A stretch of 64,000 nt of DNA, from contig NC_081541.1 of assembly GCF_901000735.1 (NCBI RefSeq), forward strand, positions 44,564,383 to 44,628,382. The letters run 5' to 3'. Below, one piece after another: positions 1-10,991 of this stretch. Below the pieces are notes generated by a model. That model did no database searches and was not told the DNA's origin. It was given only the letters and a program-made list of their open reading frames with translations. Position numbers and translations under genes: made by a program. This DNA is from Corylus avellana (lineage: Eukaryota; Streptophyta; Magnoliopsida; Fagales; Betulaceae). Within the stretch, counting starts at the first letter, position 1. Each line of letters starts with the position of its first letter.

Positions 1-358
1 TCCCCATTTTTTAACTCCTAGCTCTTAGTTTGATGGGCCCCTTTGTAAAGCGGTTGGTCAAACTTTTCTATATTAATGAAACAGAACTAAGAATTTAACT
101 TTAAAATTAAAATGACCAAATTACATCAATTTATTTTTTAAAAAGGGCCATCATAATAAAGTTAACAAAAATAGACCCTAAATATGGCAAAAGGTCTTTT
201 TTAACAAATGTATTTAACATTACATTATCATTTCCTCCATAAAATGTGTTGCATTTTTCCATATTCTTTAGGGAAATGAATTCATAATTCTCTCTTAAAT
301 TGAAGCGAGGGAAAACTAATTCCTAAGAATTCTATGATATGTTTGTATGCTTACGCAG
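1..358 (+). other. 3' part of intron 1 of the D4-type annexin
   Basis: AT-rich sequence with no coding exon that I can see. It ends in a pyrimidine-poor but usable acceptor (ttacgcag) at 351-358, just before annexin exon 2. The first coding exon, expected to be about 73 bases as in the neighbouring annexin, is not in this stretch and should lie upstream of the window. Confidence 0.6.
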
Positions 359-2587
359 GACATGGAATCCACGAGCAGACGTTGATATCAATACTGGGAA
401 AATGGCATCCGGAGCAAAGGAAATCCTTCCGGAAAGGAAATCCCAACCTTTTCATAGAGGATGAACGTAACTTTGAGCGGTGGGATGATCACCATGTCAG
501 GCTTCTCAAGCATGAATTCATGCGTTTTAAGGTTGTTTTCTTTTTTGACTTCTACTATATTTTATTTAATTACTTAATTGCTATAGTTATAAACATCTAC
601 TTTTTAATCATTATTCGTAAAGGATTGTATTTATTTTAGAATAAAGTCCAGTTTTATATATATATATATATAACAATTAGTATTGTTAGAATAAAATATA
701 ACAATTAGTATTGTTAGAATAAAATAGTGATTGAATCCACTAATTTTCATTAACACTACAAAAAATCTAGCTAGGTTAATTTTAACATTTTTTTACTGCA
801 ACTAAAACCAAAAAAAAAAAAAAAAAAAAAAAGGGCAAAAATTTTCCGGTCGGAATAAAACCGTCCGAAAAGTTAATATCGGCGTTTAGAGTGATAATCG
901 GTGAAAATTTGACAAATAAAAATGTCCTTTTCTTGTTGTGACGTCATGGCGACCTAAAAATGCCACGAAAGCAAGAAAAATTATAGTGTCTAGATCTTAA
1001 AAGAAATTGTTTTTTTTTTTTTTTTGAGTGGTTAAAAATTGTTATTTAAAGGGTTTTGTACACATAATTATAATGAGATGTGGGTGATCACTTTGAATGA
1101 TAATCAGAATGCTGTGGTGCTTTGGACCATGCATCCATGGGAAAGGGATGCTCGGTTGGCAAAGGAGGCATTGAAGAAGGGGCCACAATCGTATGGTATC
1201 ATCATAGAGATTGCATGCACCAGATCAGCCGAGGAGCTCTTGGGAGCAAGGCGGGCCTACCATTCCCTCTTTGATCAATCAATGGAGGAAGATGTTGCTC
1301 AGCACATCAACGGCTGTGAACGTAAGGTGAGTATCATTAACTTAATTCATAACCTAGAAAGCTAGAAACCCAAAATTTACAAAGCTTTTCTGTGTTTGTT
1401 TGTTTTTACCGTTGCAAAACGTGCGGTTTGAAAAGATAGCGAGTTAAACTACTTTTTAAAAAACATACCCTTTTGTCTAATGCACGAAATGCAAATTTTT
1501 TTCACGTTTTGAGCTTAAATGGCATATATATATCTGACTAATTTTGTGCTTTGAACAGCTCTTGGTTGCTCTTGTGAGTGCCTATAGGTATGAAGGATCA
1601 AAGCTTAGGGATGATGCAGCAAAATCTGAGGCCAAGACACTTTTTGATGCCATCACAAATGACAAGCCCATTGAAGACGATGAGGTAATAAGGATACTAA
1701 CAACAAGGAGCAAGCCCCATCTCCAAGCAATATATAAGCACTACAAGGAGATTTCTGGCATGAATATTGAGGAGGTAATAAATTCTTTTTGTTTTTTTGT
1801 AAATTAGGAACTAAAAAATCCTAGGGGTTTAGCTCGGATTTCCATTGAGATAGATTGGTACATGTGTCCTATAACAGAAAATAAGAAACACGTATCTTAA
1901 TTTCAACAGGTTCAATTTCAATTGAAACCAAACCCTATATGAATCTAAACTGTTGATTATGTAGCACAACATTTTCGATATTAAATTCTTTTTGTTTTTG
2001 GTATCTTAATTATAAAATTCTTGACTTTATCAAGTTCAATGTTTTATTACTCATTTTGAATTTTTATCCATATGCAATTTTTCTTTAGGATCTTGATGCT
2101 GATTTGAGGCTAAAAGAGACTGTGCAATGCCTATGCACTCCCCAACAATATTTTAGCCAGGTAATATGAATTGTAACTAGATTATAAGGACAGGTTTGGC
2201 TTAGACTCAATTTCAGTTGAAACAAGATTCATCGGGATTATGAGGGACACATGTCCTAATCCCAATGAGTCCTCAAGTTCTAACTGGAGTTTGACCCAAG
2301 CCGAATCCAAGATATCCAGTTGTAAATTTACTCAATTGTCCTTCCAAATTCTTATTTATATTTTGTTTTCTTAAAAGGTCTTGGACATGGCTCTGCAAAA
2401 GGATGTAGACAAGAGTACCAAGAAAGCACTGACTCGAGTGATTGTAACCCGAGCTGACACAGATATGAAGGAGATCAAAGATGATTACCATAACCAACAT
2501 GGGGTTTCTCTATCCAAGAAAATTGAAGACACAGCTCATGGGAACTACAAAGATTTCTTGCTCACTTTGATTGCAAGAGGTGGATAA
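359..2587 (+). CDS. ANN4: Annexin D4-like protein, 5'-partial (exons 2-6)
   Basis: Annexins bind acidic phospholipids at membranes, usually with Ca2+. Exons: 359-531, 1108-1326, 1559-1774, 2089-2160 and 2378-2587 (stop TAA). All have GT-AG borders and phases that join without a shift, giving about 295 residues. The stretch around WERDARLAKEALKKG and RSAEELLGARRAYHSLFDQS matches Arabidopsis ANN4 as I remember it. About 24 N-terminal residues are missing, which fits one 73-base first exon outside the window. The canonical type II Ca2+ loop GxGT is degenerate in repeat 1 (GHGI) and absent in the last repeat (KDVDKSTKKALTR), as in the D4 class. It is convergent with the RJ4-type annexin, whose stop is 893 bases away, so the pair is probably an old tandem/inverted duplicate. 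Introns at 1775-2088 and 2161-2377 carry MITE-like repeats. Confidence 0.88.
754..988. repeat. CACTA-ended non-autonomous element candidate in annexin intron
   Basis: The segment begins CACTACAAAAAAT and ends ATTATAGTG, so both ends carry the CACTA motif in inverted orientation. The inside holds imperfect palindromic GC-richer text (ccggtcgg / ccgtccg). No convincing 3-bp target-site duplication is seen, so this is a candidate only. It lies wholly within the intron between annexin exons 2 and 3. Confidence 0.35.
1823..1942. repeat. Annexin-cluster MITE-like repeat, copy 1
   Basis: A roughly 120-base imperfect palindrome with ACATGTGTCCTATAACAGAA in the middle and TTTCAATTGAAACCAAAC near one end. 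Related copies lie at about 2193-2314, 6585-6715 and 8519-8640. This copy sits in the intron after exon 4 of the D4-type annexin. Confidence 0.4.
2193..2314. repeat. Annexin-cluster MITE-like repeat, copy 2
   Basis: It opens with GGCTTAGACTCAATTTCAG and closes with CCAAGCCGAA, which are imperfect inverted ends around GGACACATGTCCTAATCCC. Same family as copy 1. It lies in the last intron of the D4-type annexin. Confidence 0.4.
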
Positions 2588-3479
2588 TTGAGAAGATGGG
2601 ATTTGAAAAAGGGTTTTCTGGGATGATATAAAGATTTATTGGGATATTACTATATCCTCTTCTGATTGATTCTTGATCTTTTTTTCATTTTGAGGCATGT
2701 GTTCTTGGGCTAGCTAGTATGAGTATTTGTTAGCAAAAACAAATTGTTAGCTACCATTTAATAATTTTCTTTTATGGTTAGTTGATTGTCCACTTTGACA
2801 CAATAATAAGACAGTTCAAATTTCTTAACTCTTCTACTACTTTAAACAGATCTGCTAAACCGCCGATTTTGGCAGCCCCTTTCTTGGCCAATGGGTCAGG
2901 TCATTCATTGGGCTCATTCCCAATAAATTCCAGGATTTTATTGCACTGTTTCAATTGTATTTGAGTTTTCGTTGGGCTGCCACACCCATCTTTTTTGCTC
3001 TTTCTTTGATGTACTAAATCTCTTTCCCCTTTCCCTTGTATTTGCTTAGGAAAAAACAAAAATTGTTAAGGCCTTAGATCATAGGTATAATTGCCATATC
3101 ATGCACCTTTTTATAGATGCCCTTCTAGACAGAACTGGGGGGGCCGTAGGGCCATGCTCCCTCCCCCGGTTTTAAAAAATATCCTTTGTATATATATATA
3201 TGGACTTAAAAATTAAAATGGACTCTCATTCATACTTTAACCCTTTAGATAAAAATTTTAATTCCGTCCCTTTGTCCAAAACAACCAAGTACTCCTTATG
3301 AAAAACACTTGACACAAATCAAGGTAAACATACATTGTCACACTCAATGAAAATTCAAGACAAGACTGCAAGGAAAGTAAAGACCCCAACAACAACAAAG
3401 GCCAACTGAGAACACCACCATTGATAACATAAAATTCTAAAAGGTTCCCCCATATATATATAGGAAAGAATGATCTCAA
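2588..3479. other. Convergent intergenic region between two annexins
   Basis: This holds the 3' ends of both annexin genes. No open coding sequence looks real. Around 3136-3200 there is a C/G homopolymer-rich patch (gggggggcc, ctcccccgg) followed by a short (TA)n, of the kind left by old transposon remnants. No terminator or polyadenylation site can be fixed by eye. Confidence 0.5.
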
Positions 3480-6319
3480 TCAATCTTCCTTCCCTAGCAA
3501 AGTAAGGAGGAAGGCCTTGTAATCCCCTGAAGTTTCCTTGGCCACAGCATGATCAAGGGAAACACTGTTCCTCTGGTAGTAAAGCTCCTTGATGCCATTC
3601 AAATCTCTCTCTGCCCTTGTAACTATCACTCGAGTGAGTGCCTCCTCATCTGTTCCAACCCCTTTGATTGCATTGCGCACCAACTGCACCATCAAGGAAA
3701 ACTATATATCACATGTTCTTCGATTCAATTTGAAGGAAAACTTTGTCAAAGAAATTTACCTTTTCAAAATACTTCTTTGGATCATTGATGCAGCGAATTG
3801 CAGTGCGCAATGCCTTTTGTAAATCACTATGAGGATCACCCGACAAATTCTTGGTGATGGAAGTGTCATGTTCATCTTTGTAGCGGTTGAAAATAGCCCT
3901 GAGCTGTGTCTTGCTCCTTGTGCTCAGGATCCTGGTGACTTCTTCATGATTAAATGCTTTGTCTTTGATAGCATCGTGAAGAATATCAGCTTCAGATTTT
4001 GCTAATCTTTCATTTACCTCATGCCCATCATACCGATAAGCACTTACTAGGGCAACCAAGAGCTGTGACAATGACCAAAAACCACCAAGTCCAATGATTA
4101 ATCATATATGATCATCAACTTGTAATAGTTAAAATTGAATCATCTTAACTTCATATATTGGGCATACTTAAAATTTAAGAGAACGTTTAGAGTGCTACAA
4201 CTTTTACTATAATTCTTTACAAATTCGGGTGTCAGTCCACCGTTTATGAAAAATTAGTATCACCTAATATTACACATTTTAATGGTTAATGTGATAAGTG
4301 TTACGTAGACTGTTACATCAGTTTGTAAAAGTGATATGTGTCATGTGACTATCACCAGAGATGGAGGCAGAGTTTAGTATGGATAGAGGCCAAGGGCCAA
4401 TAAATTGTGTTGCTAGGGGCCGATATACAAAAAAAAAAAAAATTATAATTTCCCTTATGAGTTGTGGCCCCGCCCCCCCCCTTTCAATTCCTCTGTCCCC
4501 AACTATCACGTTGCGTCAAACCACATTTTGTAAGAGACTTGTAATACCCATCACAATACTCTAAACTTTATTCTATGAACTCTCAACATTTTTTCTCTTA
4601 GACCAACTTGAGCTCTTATAAGTGTCCATCTGGTTTAGAGATTTCAATACGTGTTATTTGACCCAAAAAAAATATATATATAGCAATTTCAAAATGCAAG
4701 TATGAAAATATGATTTTTAAAAACGTAATCAAGCGTTCCGTAAAATCTTTAAAAAGCGCACCCCTTAGCTTGCCCGTTCCACGAAAACATGATTTTTCTA
4801 CATTTTCAAACCTATGTACTCCTAAACATGACACTTTTTTCTGCAATGTAGGTATTTTTTAGTATACTTTATATAAATCTCTCACAAAATGAGGGTGATA
4901 ATTAATTAAGTTAAAATCAAGGGCAAGAAGCTAAACATATATGCATGCCTGGCGCAAATCCCCGGTGGTATGGGCAGCCACATCTTCTTCCAAGGAACGC
5001 TTGTAGCGGCTTTGGTAGGCTCGTCTCACCACCAAGAGCTCTTCAGGAGAAAGGATGCATGAAATTTCAATTATCACATGATAATTTGACTCAGCTTTCC
5101 TAACGGCTACATTTGCCAAAACTGCATCTCTGTCTGCTGGATCCAATATCCACCGGTACACCGCTTTCTATCATCACAAAAATGTCCAAAACAATTGCAA
5201 CAAATTTGTTAAAAATGAAGGAAAATGTGAATTATATGAACAATTATTTAATTGTTTTCTCCAAACTAGATTCGAGGAAACTCAGTCTATTAAACCAACA
5301 TCTGTTTTTAAAGCATGTTAATACTTAGCAGACTGGATTAGATGAATTTTCTCCGACCCAATTAAAAAAAATAAAATAATAATAATAATAATAAAAATAA
5401 AAATAAAAATAAAAATAAAACTGTATCCATGTGTTTCAATCACATGTTAACACGTGTCAAAAAGTTGTAAAATAGCATGATGATGTTACCTCAAAGTCTC
5501 CGGACAGCTCATTCTCAAGACGCTTGACAAGATCTTCTTCATAAAGCTCCTCATAAGCTTGCCTGATTTGCTTCCTTTGAGTTGCATTTCTATGTCCGAG
5601 TATCTTGATTATTGCCTTCTCATCAGTTCCCCATCCTAACAAGTCATCCACACACAAATTATAAATAAAGGAATACTAGAAGGGTCAATACTGTCTACTA
5701 GCACTATTCAATTAATTTGCCTCTTCATATATAACATATAAGCAGCCATTCAGAAAGTTCACATAATCCAATCACAAAGTGCACTTAAGACTCGTCAAAC
5801 GGCCACTATAGTCGTCAAAAGGTGTAGTTCGAGTGATCAAACTATCTCCAATGGCCACCCCGATCATTTATACACCACTTCTTAGTTTGCAAGCCTTTTT
5901 TTCTCTACAACGGGCGACCCAAATCATAGTTATTGCATCCCGTGGAGTATCTAGGTATTGCTTCAAATCCAAATCCAAATTCACATAAACCCTAATATGC
6001 ATGTGTGTGTATTTCATAAGACAAAACTACATATACATACAGCATATATATTATGATGCTATCAAAGGCATAAAGACACTTGATTATATATTCATGAGAG
6101 CCCATCAAAATATACATGTTCTATGCACTTAATACACAAAATGAAAAAGTAAACCAACTAGTAATCTCACTCAACAAATGGAAAAATAATTTACTAATTA
6201 ATAATTAAATGAACAGAAAAATTAAATAGCAAACAATTAATTTAACCTTGACAAGCGTTTCGGAGAGCTTGTGCATCTTCGTGAACAGAAGCATCTTCAG
6301 CAACAATGATTGTTGCCAT
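3480..6319 (-). CDS. Annexin, RJ4/D8 type (model with proximal first exon)
   Basis: Exons on the minus strand: 6319-6247 (first exon A), 5635-5490, 5167-4949, 4062-3760 and 3683-3480. They join in phase to 314 codons plus stop, the usual size of a plant annexin. The protein closely matches strawberry RJ4 annexin as remembered ([59 protein letters not shown]). Ca2+ loops GWGT (repeat 1, from residue 25) and GVGT (repeat 4) are intact with downstream acidic residues. His39 is at the place of the conserved His of AnnAt1. Introns are GT-AG except the one after exon 3, where family alignment puts a GC donor at 4948-4947. Two further ATG-bearing first exons lie upstream (7143-7215 and 8751-8823), and any of the three joins exon 2 in the same phase. 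Which of them is used cannot be told from sequence. Confidence 0.88.
4063..4948 (-). other. Annexin intron 3 with GC donor
   Basis: The exon ends CAG and the intron begins GCATGC. A GT lies 12 bases further on (4936-4935) and would add four in-frame residues (A, C, I, Y). The acceptor TGTCACAG is standard. The intron also holds a degenerate repeat with poly-A and poly-C runs near 4361-4500. Confidence 0.6.
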
Positions 6320-6353
6320 TGTTAATGTGAAGGAGATTTCTCTGTAACCCCAC

Positions 6354-6361
6354 TATTTATG
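6354..6361 (-). promoter_or_regulatory. TATA-like box upstream of annexin first exon A
   Basis: Minus-strand CATAAATAG lies about 35 bases upstream of the exon A ATG. The text between box and ATG (GTGAAGGAG...CTGTAACCCCACTATTTAT on +) is related to the same interval upstream of exon C, so the promoter was duplicated together with the exon. The spacing leaves only a very short leader. Confidence 0.45.
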
Positions 6362-6584
6362 TTTTGAAATCAGTGCCAACTAAGGAAATTTCCTGCCTCC
6401 TTGCCTAATTAACTTAGGAATCAAACATGTGTTGGCACTTATTCATAGTACTTAATACCGTACGCTTTAGTTGGCTTTGGTTATGATATAACTAATATGT
6501 AGTGTACCTTTCTGGTTTTGCTTGGCACCATTATATTCTTTACCATAAACAGCCATTGATTAAATGAGTCTCTAACCTGGCCTA

Positions 6585-6715
6585 TGTGAACTGGCTTGGC
6601 GTTGGATTCGTTGGGATTGAGACACGTGTCTTTTGTGTCTTCTTGTGAGACGTGTCCTAATCTTAGCTGATCCAATTTCAATTGGAACTGAACTTAAGCC
6701 AAAATTAACCGGACT
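6585..6715. repeat. Annexin-cluster MITE-like repeat, copy 3
   Basis: It contains GAGACACGTGTC and GAGACGTGTCCTAATC arms, then CAATTTCAATTGGAACTGAA. It belongs to the family at 1823 and 2193 and lies between first exons A and B of the RJ4-type annexin. Confidence 0.4.
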
Positions 6716-7142
6716 CGACTCAACTAGCAGTATTGAGCAAATGCACAACTCATGATTATAAATAAAATGTAGAGTAATGTTAGAAATCACGTACGCTTTA
6801 ATCTCATGTTACTATCACACAATGCTGATGTGACATTATCAATCAGCCCTTGAATGTATATATATATATATTTTTATCAAACATTGGTCTAAGAGATAAT
6901 CATAGTGAAATAATTATGGAATAAAAATGTATTTCTAGCCGAACTCATCAAATGCAAAGCCCTTTTGCGCTTCTTGGCTTGACGATCATTAAGATTTGTT
7001 AATTAAACATATGCACATGCTTGAATCAAGGACAATTAACTAAAACAAAACATGCTATGGAATTTTCAAAGCAAAGTGAAAACCTCGATCACCCTATATA
7101 TATCTATCATCAATGTATCGATCAGTAAATGACTAAATTAAC

Positions 7143-7215
7143 CTTGAAAAGCCTTCCGGAGAGCTTCTGCGTCATTTGGGATTGATATGTTTTCTGGAGC
7201 AATTAGGGTAGCCAT
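7143..7215 (-). CDS. Alternative annexin first exon B
   Basis: ATG at 7215 opens 24 codons (MATLIAPENISIPNDAEALR, then KAFQ) plus one base, ending CAAG before a GTTAAT donor. Length (73 bases), phase and the DAEALRKAFQ|G ending are the same as exons A and C and as the first exons of plant annexins. Spliced to 5635-5490 it gives a normal annexin start. It is either an alternative first exon with its own promoter or the remnant of a tandem annexin that lost its other exons. No other annexin exons are present between 5636 and 8750. Confidence 0.75.
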
Positions 7216-7260
7216 CGATGCTTCTTTTCTCTATAGTGAAAAAAGTTCTCTATAATTCTT

Positions 7261-7269
7261 CTATTTATA
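7261..7269 (-). promoter_or_regulatory. TATA box upstream of annexin first exon B
   Basis: Minus-strand TATAAATAG about 46 bases upstream of the exon B ATG, leaving room for a leader of roughly 15-20 bases. Confidence 0.5.
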
Positions 7270-7485
7270 ATATCATTCATGCATGTTCCTTCAACACCTC
7301 AACAAGCTAAATGGCTAATTAATAATAATATCATGTATTTTATAATATCATGTCCAGATTAACTTAATCAAAATCTGACCTTCACCCACTTCCCTTTGTA
7401 AAGTACTCGTGCTTAGGTGTGCTTAAGTTGGCTTTAATTCATCTATAATTAATGTATTAGGTCTTAGCAATTTCTTGATAGGATA

Positions 7486-7632
7486 ACGTTAGGGACCGTT
7501 TCTTTATTCTTTTTTTATTCTCCAAAATTAGTGTAATTTTTGAAATCACCATTGAATTTGTCAAATGATGATTTTAAAGGTTACATCAATTTTAAAATAA
7601 TTAAAAAATGGTCCATAGCATTACTCGGATAC
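7486..7632. repeat. Palindromic MITE candidate
   Basis: Arms of the type TTTTGAAATCACCATTGAATTT and AAATGATGATTTTAAAGGTT are imperfect inverted repeats around a short centre, flanked by GGGACCGTTTC and ATGGTCCATAGC. The same palindrome type recurs near 8112-8265 and 51290-51470. Confidence 0.4.
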
Positions 7633-8111
7633 AATACTTTGGACGATTGGCCCTGCCTTAGTTAATTGGCCCCTAGTTAATTTTATCATAGATGCCAGGC
7701 CACCTCATTTTACAAGAACAAAATTTTCCTTGCAAATTTTGGTAGCACAATTTTTTCAATATTAGCATTCTATCCAATTTTAACATCTTAACTTTTTTCG
7801 AAAATGTTAGATGAGTCAACGAAGAACATTAAAGCATTAAGTAAGTTGATATAAAAAAAAAATTAAAAAAAAAAAAAAAAACTAATTAATTAATTAAAAT
7901 ATTCAGATCATCCACGTACATCTTTCTGGAACTTCCTTTTTTTTTTTTTCCTACCATTCCACAACTACCCACTTTCATCCCCTGCAGGCACGCACGTATC
8001 ATAAAGATGGCTCTAGGTTGTTCAACTATATAGTATATACACTTCCTAGTTATTTTTCTTTTCTTTTTCTTTTTTTAATCTTTGCTCAATTCTGATACTA
8101 AAAATTTTAAA

Positions 8112-8265
8112 AGAGTAATTAATGCTCTAAAGAGGACTAGATTAATGCTCTAAAGTATGATGTGGCTTTTAAAATTTCTATAGAATTTGTGATAATCATT
8201 ACTGAATTTTAATCTATTGGTAATTTTAAAAGTCACATCAGCAAATAGAGCTAAATTTTCCCTTA
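8112..8265. repeat. Palindromic MITE candidate
   Basis: Left arm TGATGTGGCTTTTAAAATT at 8158-8176 and right arm AATTTTAAAAGTCACATCA at 8222-8240 are inverted with about one mismatch. It is of the same family as the elements near 7486 and 51290. Confidence 0.45.
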
Positions 8266-8518
8266 TATTTCTTTGATTTTATTATTATTATTATTAGAAA
8301 TGTCGATAATAAAAACAACATGGCGCGTAGTTTAGAAAATAAAAAGGTGTTTTTTTTTCAGTTTTTTGTTAGTTAGAACAATAATATTTAAACGTTAATT
8401 TCATGTGTCGACCCTCGGGGATTAAGAAAGACAAGGGATGAATATTCAAGCTTCTAAACCACCATTTCATGAGATGTAATCAACATATTGTGATACCCTT
8501 TTAAGGTTTTAAGAAATT

Positions 8519-8640
8519 AATTAGATTCGGAACTCGAGCCGTTGAGATAAAAACATGTTTTATAACAGAACATAAAGAATATATGTTCTCAACATATCGA
8601 TTCAGTAGTTTCAATTAGAATTGAACCAGAGCCAAACACG
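8519..8640. repeat. Annexin-cluster MITE-like repeat, copy 4
   Basis: It shares ATAACAGAACATAA and the TTTCAATTAGAATTGAAC arm with the copy at 1823-1942. It lies between first exons B and C. Confidence 0.4.
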
Positions 8641-8674
8641 AAAAGAATACATTTAAAATCAAGCCAAAAACAAA

Positions 8675-8675
<1 letters not shown>

Positions 8676-8708
<33 letters not shown>
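8676..8708. repeat. (TA)n microsatellite
   Basis: An uninterrupted TA run of about 16 units, just downstream of (intron side of) annexin first exon C. Confidence 0.9.
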
Positions 8709-8711
<3 letters not shown>

Positions 8712-8750
8712 GCAAAAGTTTACGTGAGTATATATAGAGAGAGAGATTAC

Positions 8751-8823
8751 CTTTGCAAGCCTTTTGGAGAGCTTCAGCATCTTCAACAGGAGAAAACTGG
8801 TCAGGAGAAATGAGGGTAGCCAT
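8751..8823 (-). CDS. Alternative annexin first exon C (distal)
   Basis: ATG at 8823 opens MATLISPDQFSPVEDAEALQ, then KACK plus one base, ending AAAG before a GTAATC donor. Of the three first exons this one looks closest to the N terminus of strawberry RJ4 as remembered. It is 73 bases long with the same phase as A and B. Splicing to exon 2 would create an intron of about 3.1 kb spanning exons A and B. It has its own TATA box. Function as an alternative start or as a gene remnant cannot be decided from sequence. Confidence 0.75.
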
Positions 8824-8901
8824 TAATGTTAAGCTTTTGATGGATTTTCTTATGATCTAGAAGAGATGATAAATGTGAAGGAGTCCCTGTCAATGGCCCT
8901 C

Positions 8902-8910
8902 CTATTTATA
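8902..8910 (-). promoter_or_regulatory. TATA box upstream of annexin first exon C
   Basis: Minus-strand TATAAATAG about 79 bases upstream of the exon C ATG, a normal plant spacing for a leader near 50 bases. The flank (GAAGGAGTCCCTGTC on +) is similar to that of exon A. Confidence 0.55.
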
Positions 8911-10991
8911 CTACCATATATGCTTAACATCAAAATTAACGCCGGGTCACGATGTTCATGTTTGGACATTTCTTTCCATGTGAAGAACAGGCATTCATCA
9001 ACACCTCTTCATCATTTTTTATTCCTTCCAATTATATATTATTAAAAATAAAGACGTTTCGGCACTTTGTGATTGTAGCTTCAAAGTTTAAAAAGTTGCA
9101 ATATTAGGTTTCCATGTTTTAGAAGTTTAAGGTTAAATTTAACGATAAACTGGTTAAATGTCCTCTATACCCATGTAAAACTAATAAAACTATGAAATTA
9201 TCCTTAACTAAAAATAATTAAAAAAAAAAATGGAACCTGAAGCTTGGCCGTGGCCTGTGGGTCACCAGAAGTCACCATGCATTGCAATTTTTTTAACAAA
9301 AAAAAATTAAAACATGAGTATTTTGGATATTTTAATGTTCTTCATTAGAATTTAACAAAAAAATCTTAACAGATGAATGATATTGCAGACTTTTAAAACA
9401 TTGGAACCCAATATTGCGACTTTTTAAACTTTAAAAATATGATCGCAAAAGTATCAAAACATCCGAGAATAAGTCTTAAGTCATGAAGTTTTCCTAAAGA
9501 AAAAGAAATCAAAGTATATATATGCATTGTACTTTGATTTTGGTAGAGAATTCATAATCAATGTGCTAAGTGTTGGCATTTTCTGTTTGTGAGATTTGGA
9601 ATATGTTCCTGTTACTACTTTAGCTTTATTTTACTTCACACCTTTTTTTTTTTAATTAATTAAAGAAAAAAAAGCTAGTACCATGTATTTGTTTATGTTG
9701 CTCAAAATCCAATATGATCTTTGAGTTCACATTTGATACATGATGAAGGAAATCAATTTATTATATAAACTGCATATTAATTATATATATATATATAGGA
9801 CGTCCAATATATATTCACATTGTACTATGAATCAAGAAAATCGTGCATATTTATTAGAATATTAATTCAATTATTAAATTGATATTTTTTTATCAATTTA
9901 AATTTTTGAGATAAGTGTTAATTAATTATACTGTTAATTCTGTTCACACTGAAAATAGTTGATTCGATGGCAAAATTAACTAATTAATTACATTTAGTTG
10001 TGAATCAACAACTCTACGGATGGATCGGAACAAGCAATAGAAATTAAGCATCAAAGCATTGTTTTTCCCAACATCGTAACGAGGAAAAGAAAATTGAAAG
10101 AGACAAGATGGTCTTGAGACCACCCAATGTCTTTTTCAAAGTATTATTTAAAAACTCACCGTTTTGAGCAGTCTGTTCTTTCTTTTCTTTTTTCTTTTTT
10201 AATTAATGTACTTTCGAAGGTCCTAGGTTTTATAATAAATGTCACAGTTTTAACCTAGGAAGGTATAGAGTGCTGAGTCATCACAATTTTATATGGTAGA
10301 AAATAAATAAAATGAATATATATATACACCCACCTCTTTGTCCTCTTCTAAATCCAGACCACCAAAGAGATCGAGCCAGTAGGGAGATGTCACTTGGGTT
10401 GGTTTGAAATTAGTGACAAGAGACTTTTGTTATTAAGTGTCGGATTGGTGATAAGTCGTTGAAAAACCGACGGCCTTTGAGAGATTTGGGACACTTTCAT
10501 ACTCAAGTATTAGAGTGTTTGAAAGAATAAGTGAATAGAGAGACTTTGAGAAAGCGTAATGGATATAATTTTTTTTTTTTTTTTCAAATAAGGGAAACCA
10601 AGGCACGGGAAAGCGTAATTAGGCATTTGATAAAGTTTTTTTTTTCAAATTAAGTTATTAAAGTTTTTTTTTTTTTTTTTTTGATGTAGGTTATTAAATT
10701 GGTATTTATTTTTAGAATATGTAATTCTTACATATATTTTTAATAGGATTAAGGGACATGCGATTATCACGTGCATATTAAAGATGCAAGTAAGAATCGT
10801 ATGCTCTAAGAATATATGTTAATTTAATTTTTTTTTCAACCCAGTTTTTATTTTTTAAAAAAAAAAAATTGTCCTTAAACATTTAGGTTTGCTTAATTAC
10901 TATGAAATTGGAATATTAATTAAAAATAAAAGGGGATCTTTGAAGATGATCATCCATAAAGGTTCATTTATGGTGCTTGATGACACACTTA
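8911..10991. other. Intergenic, no gene seen
   Basis: AT-rich DNA with A/T homopolymers. Both strands have only short, low-complexity open frames. I see no coding exon and no structured RNA. Confidence 0.6.
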
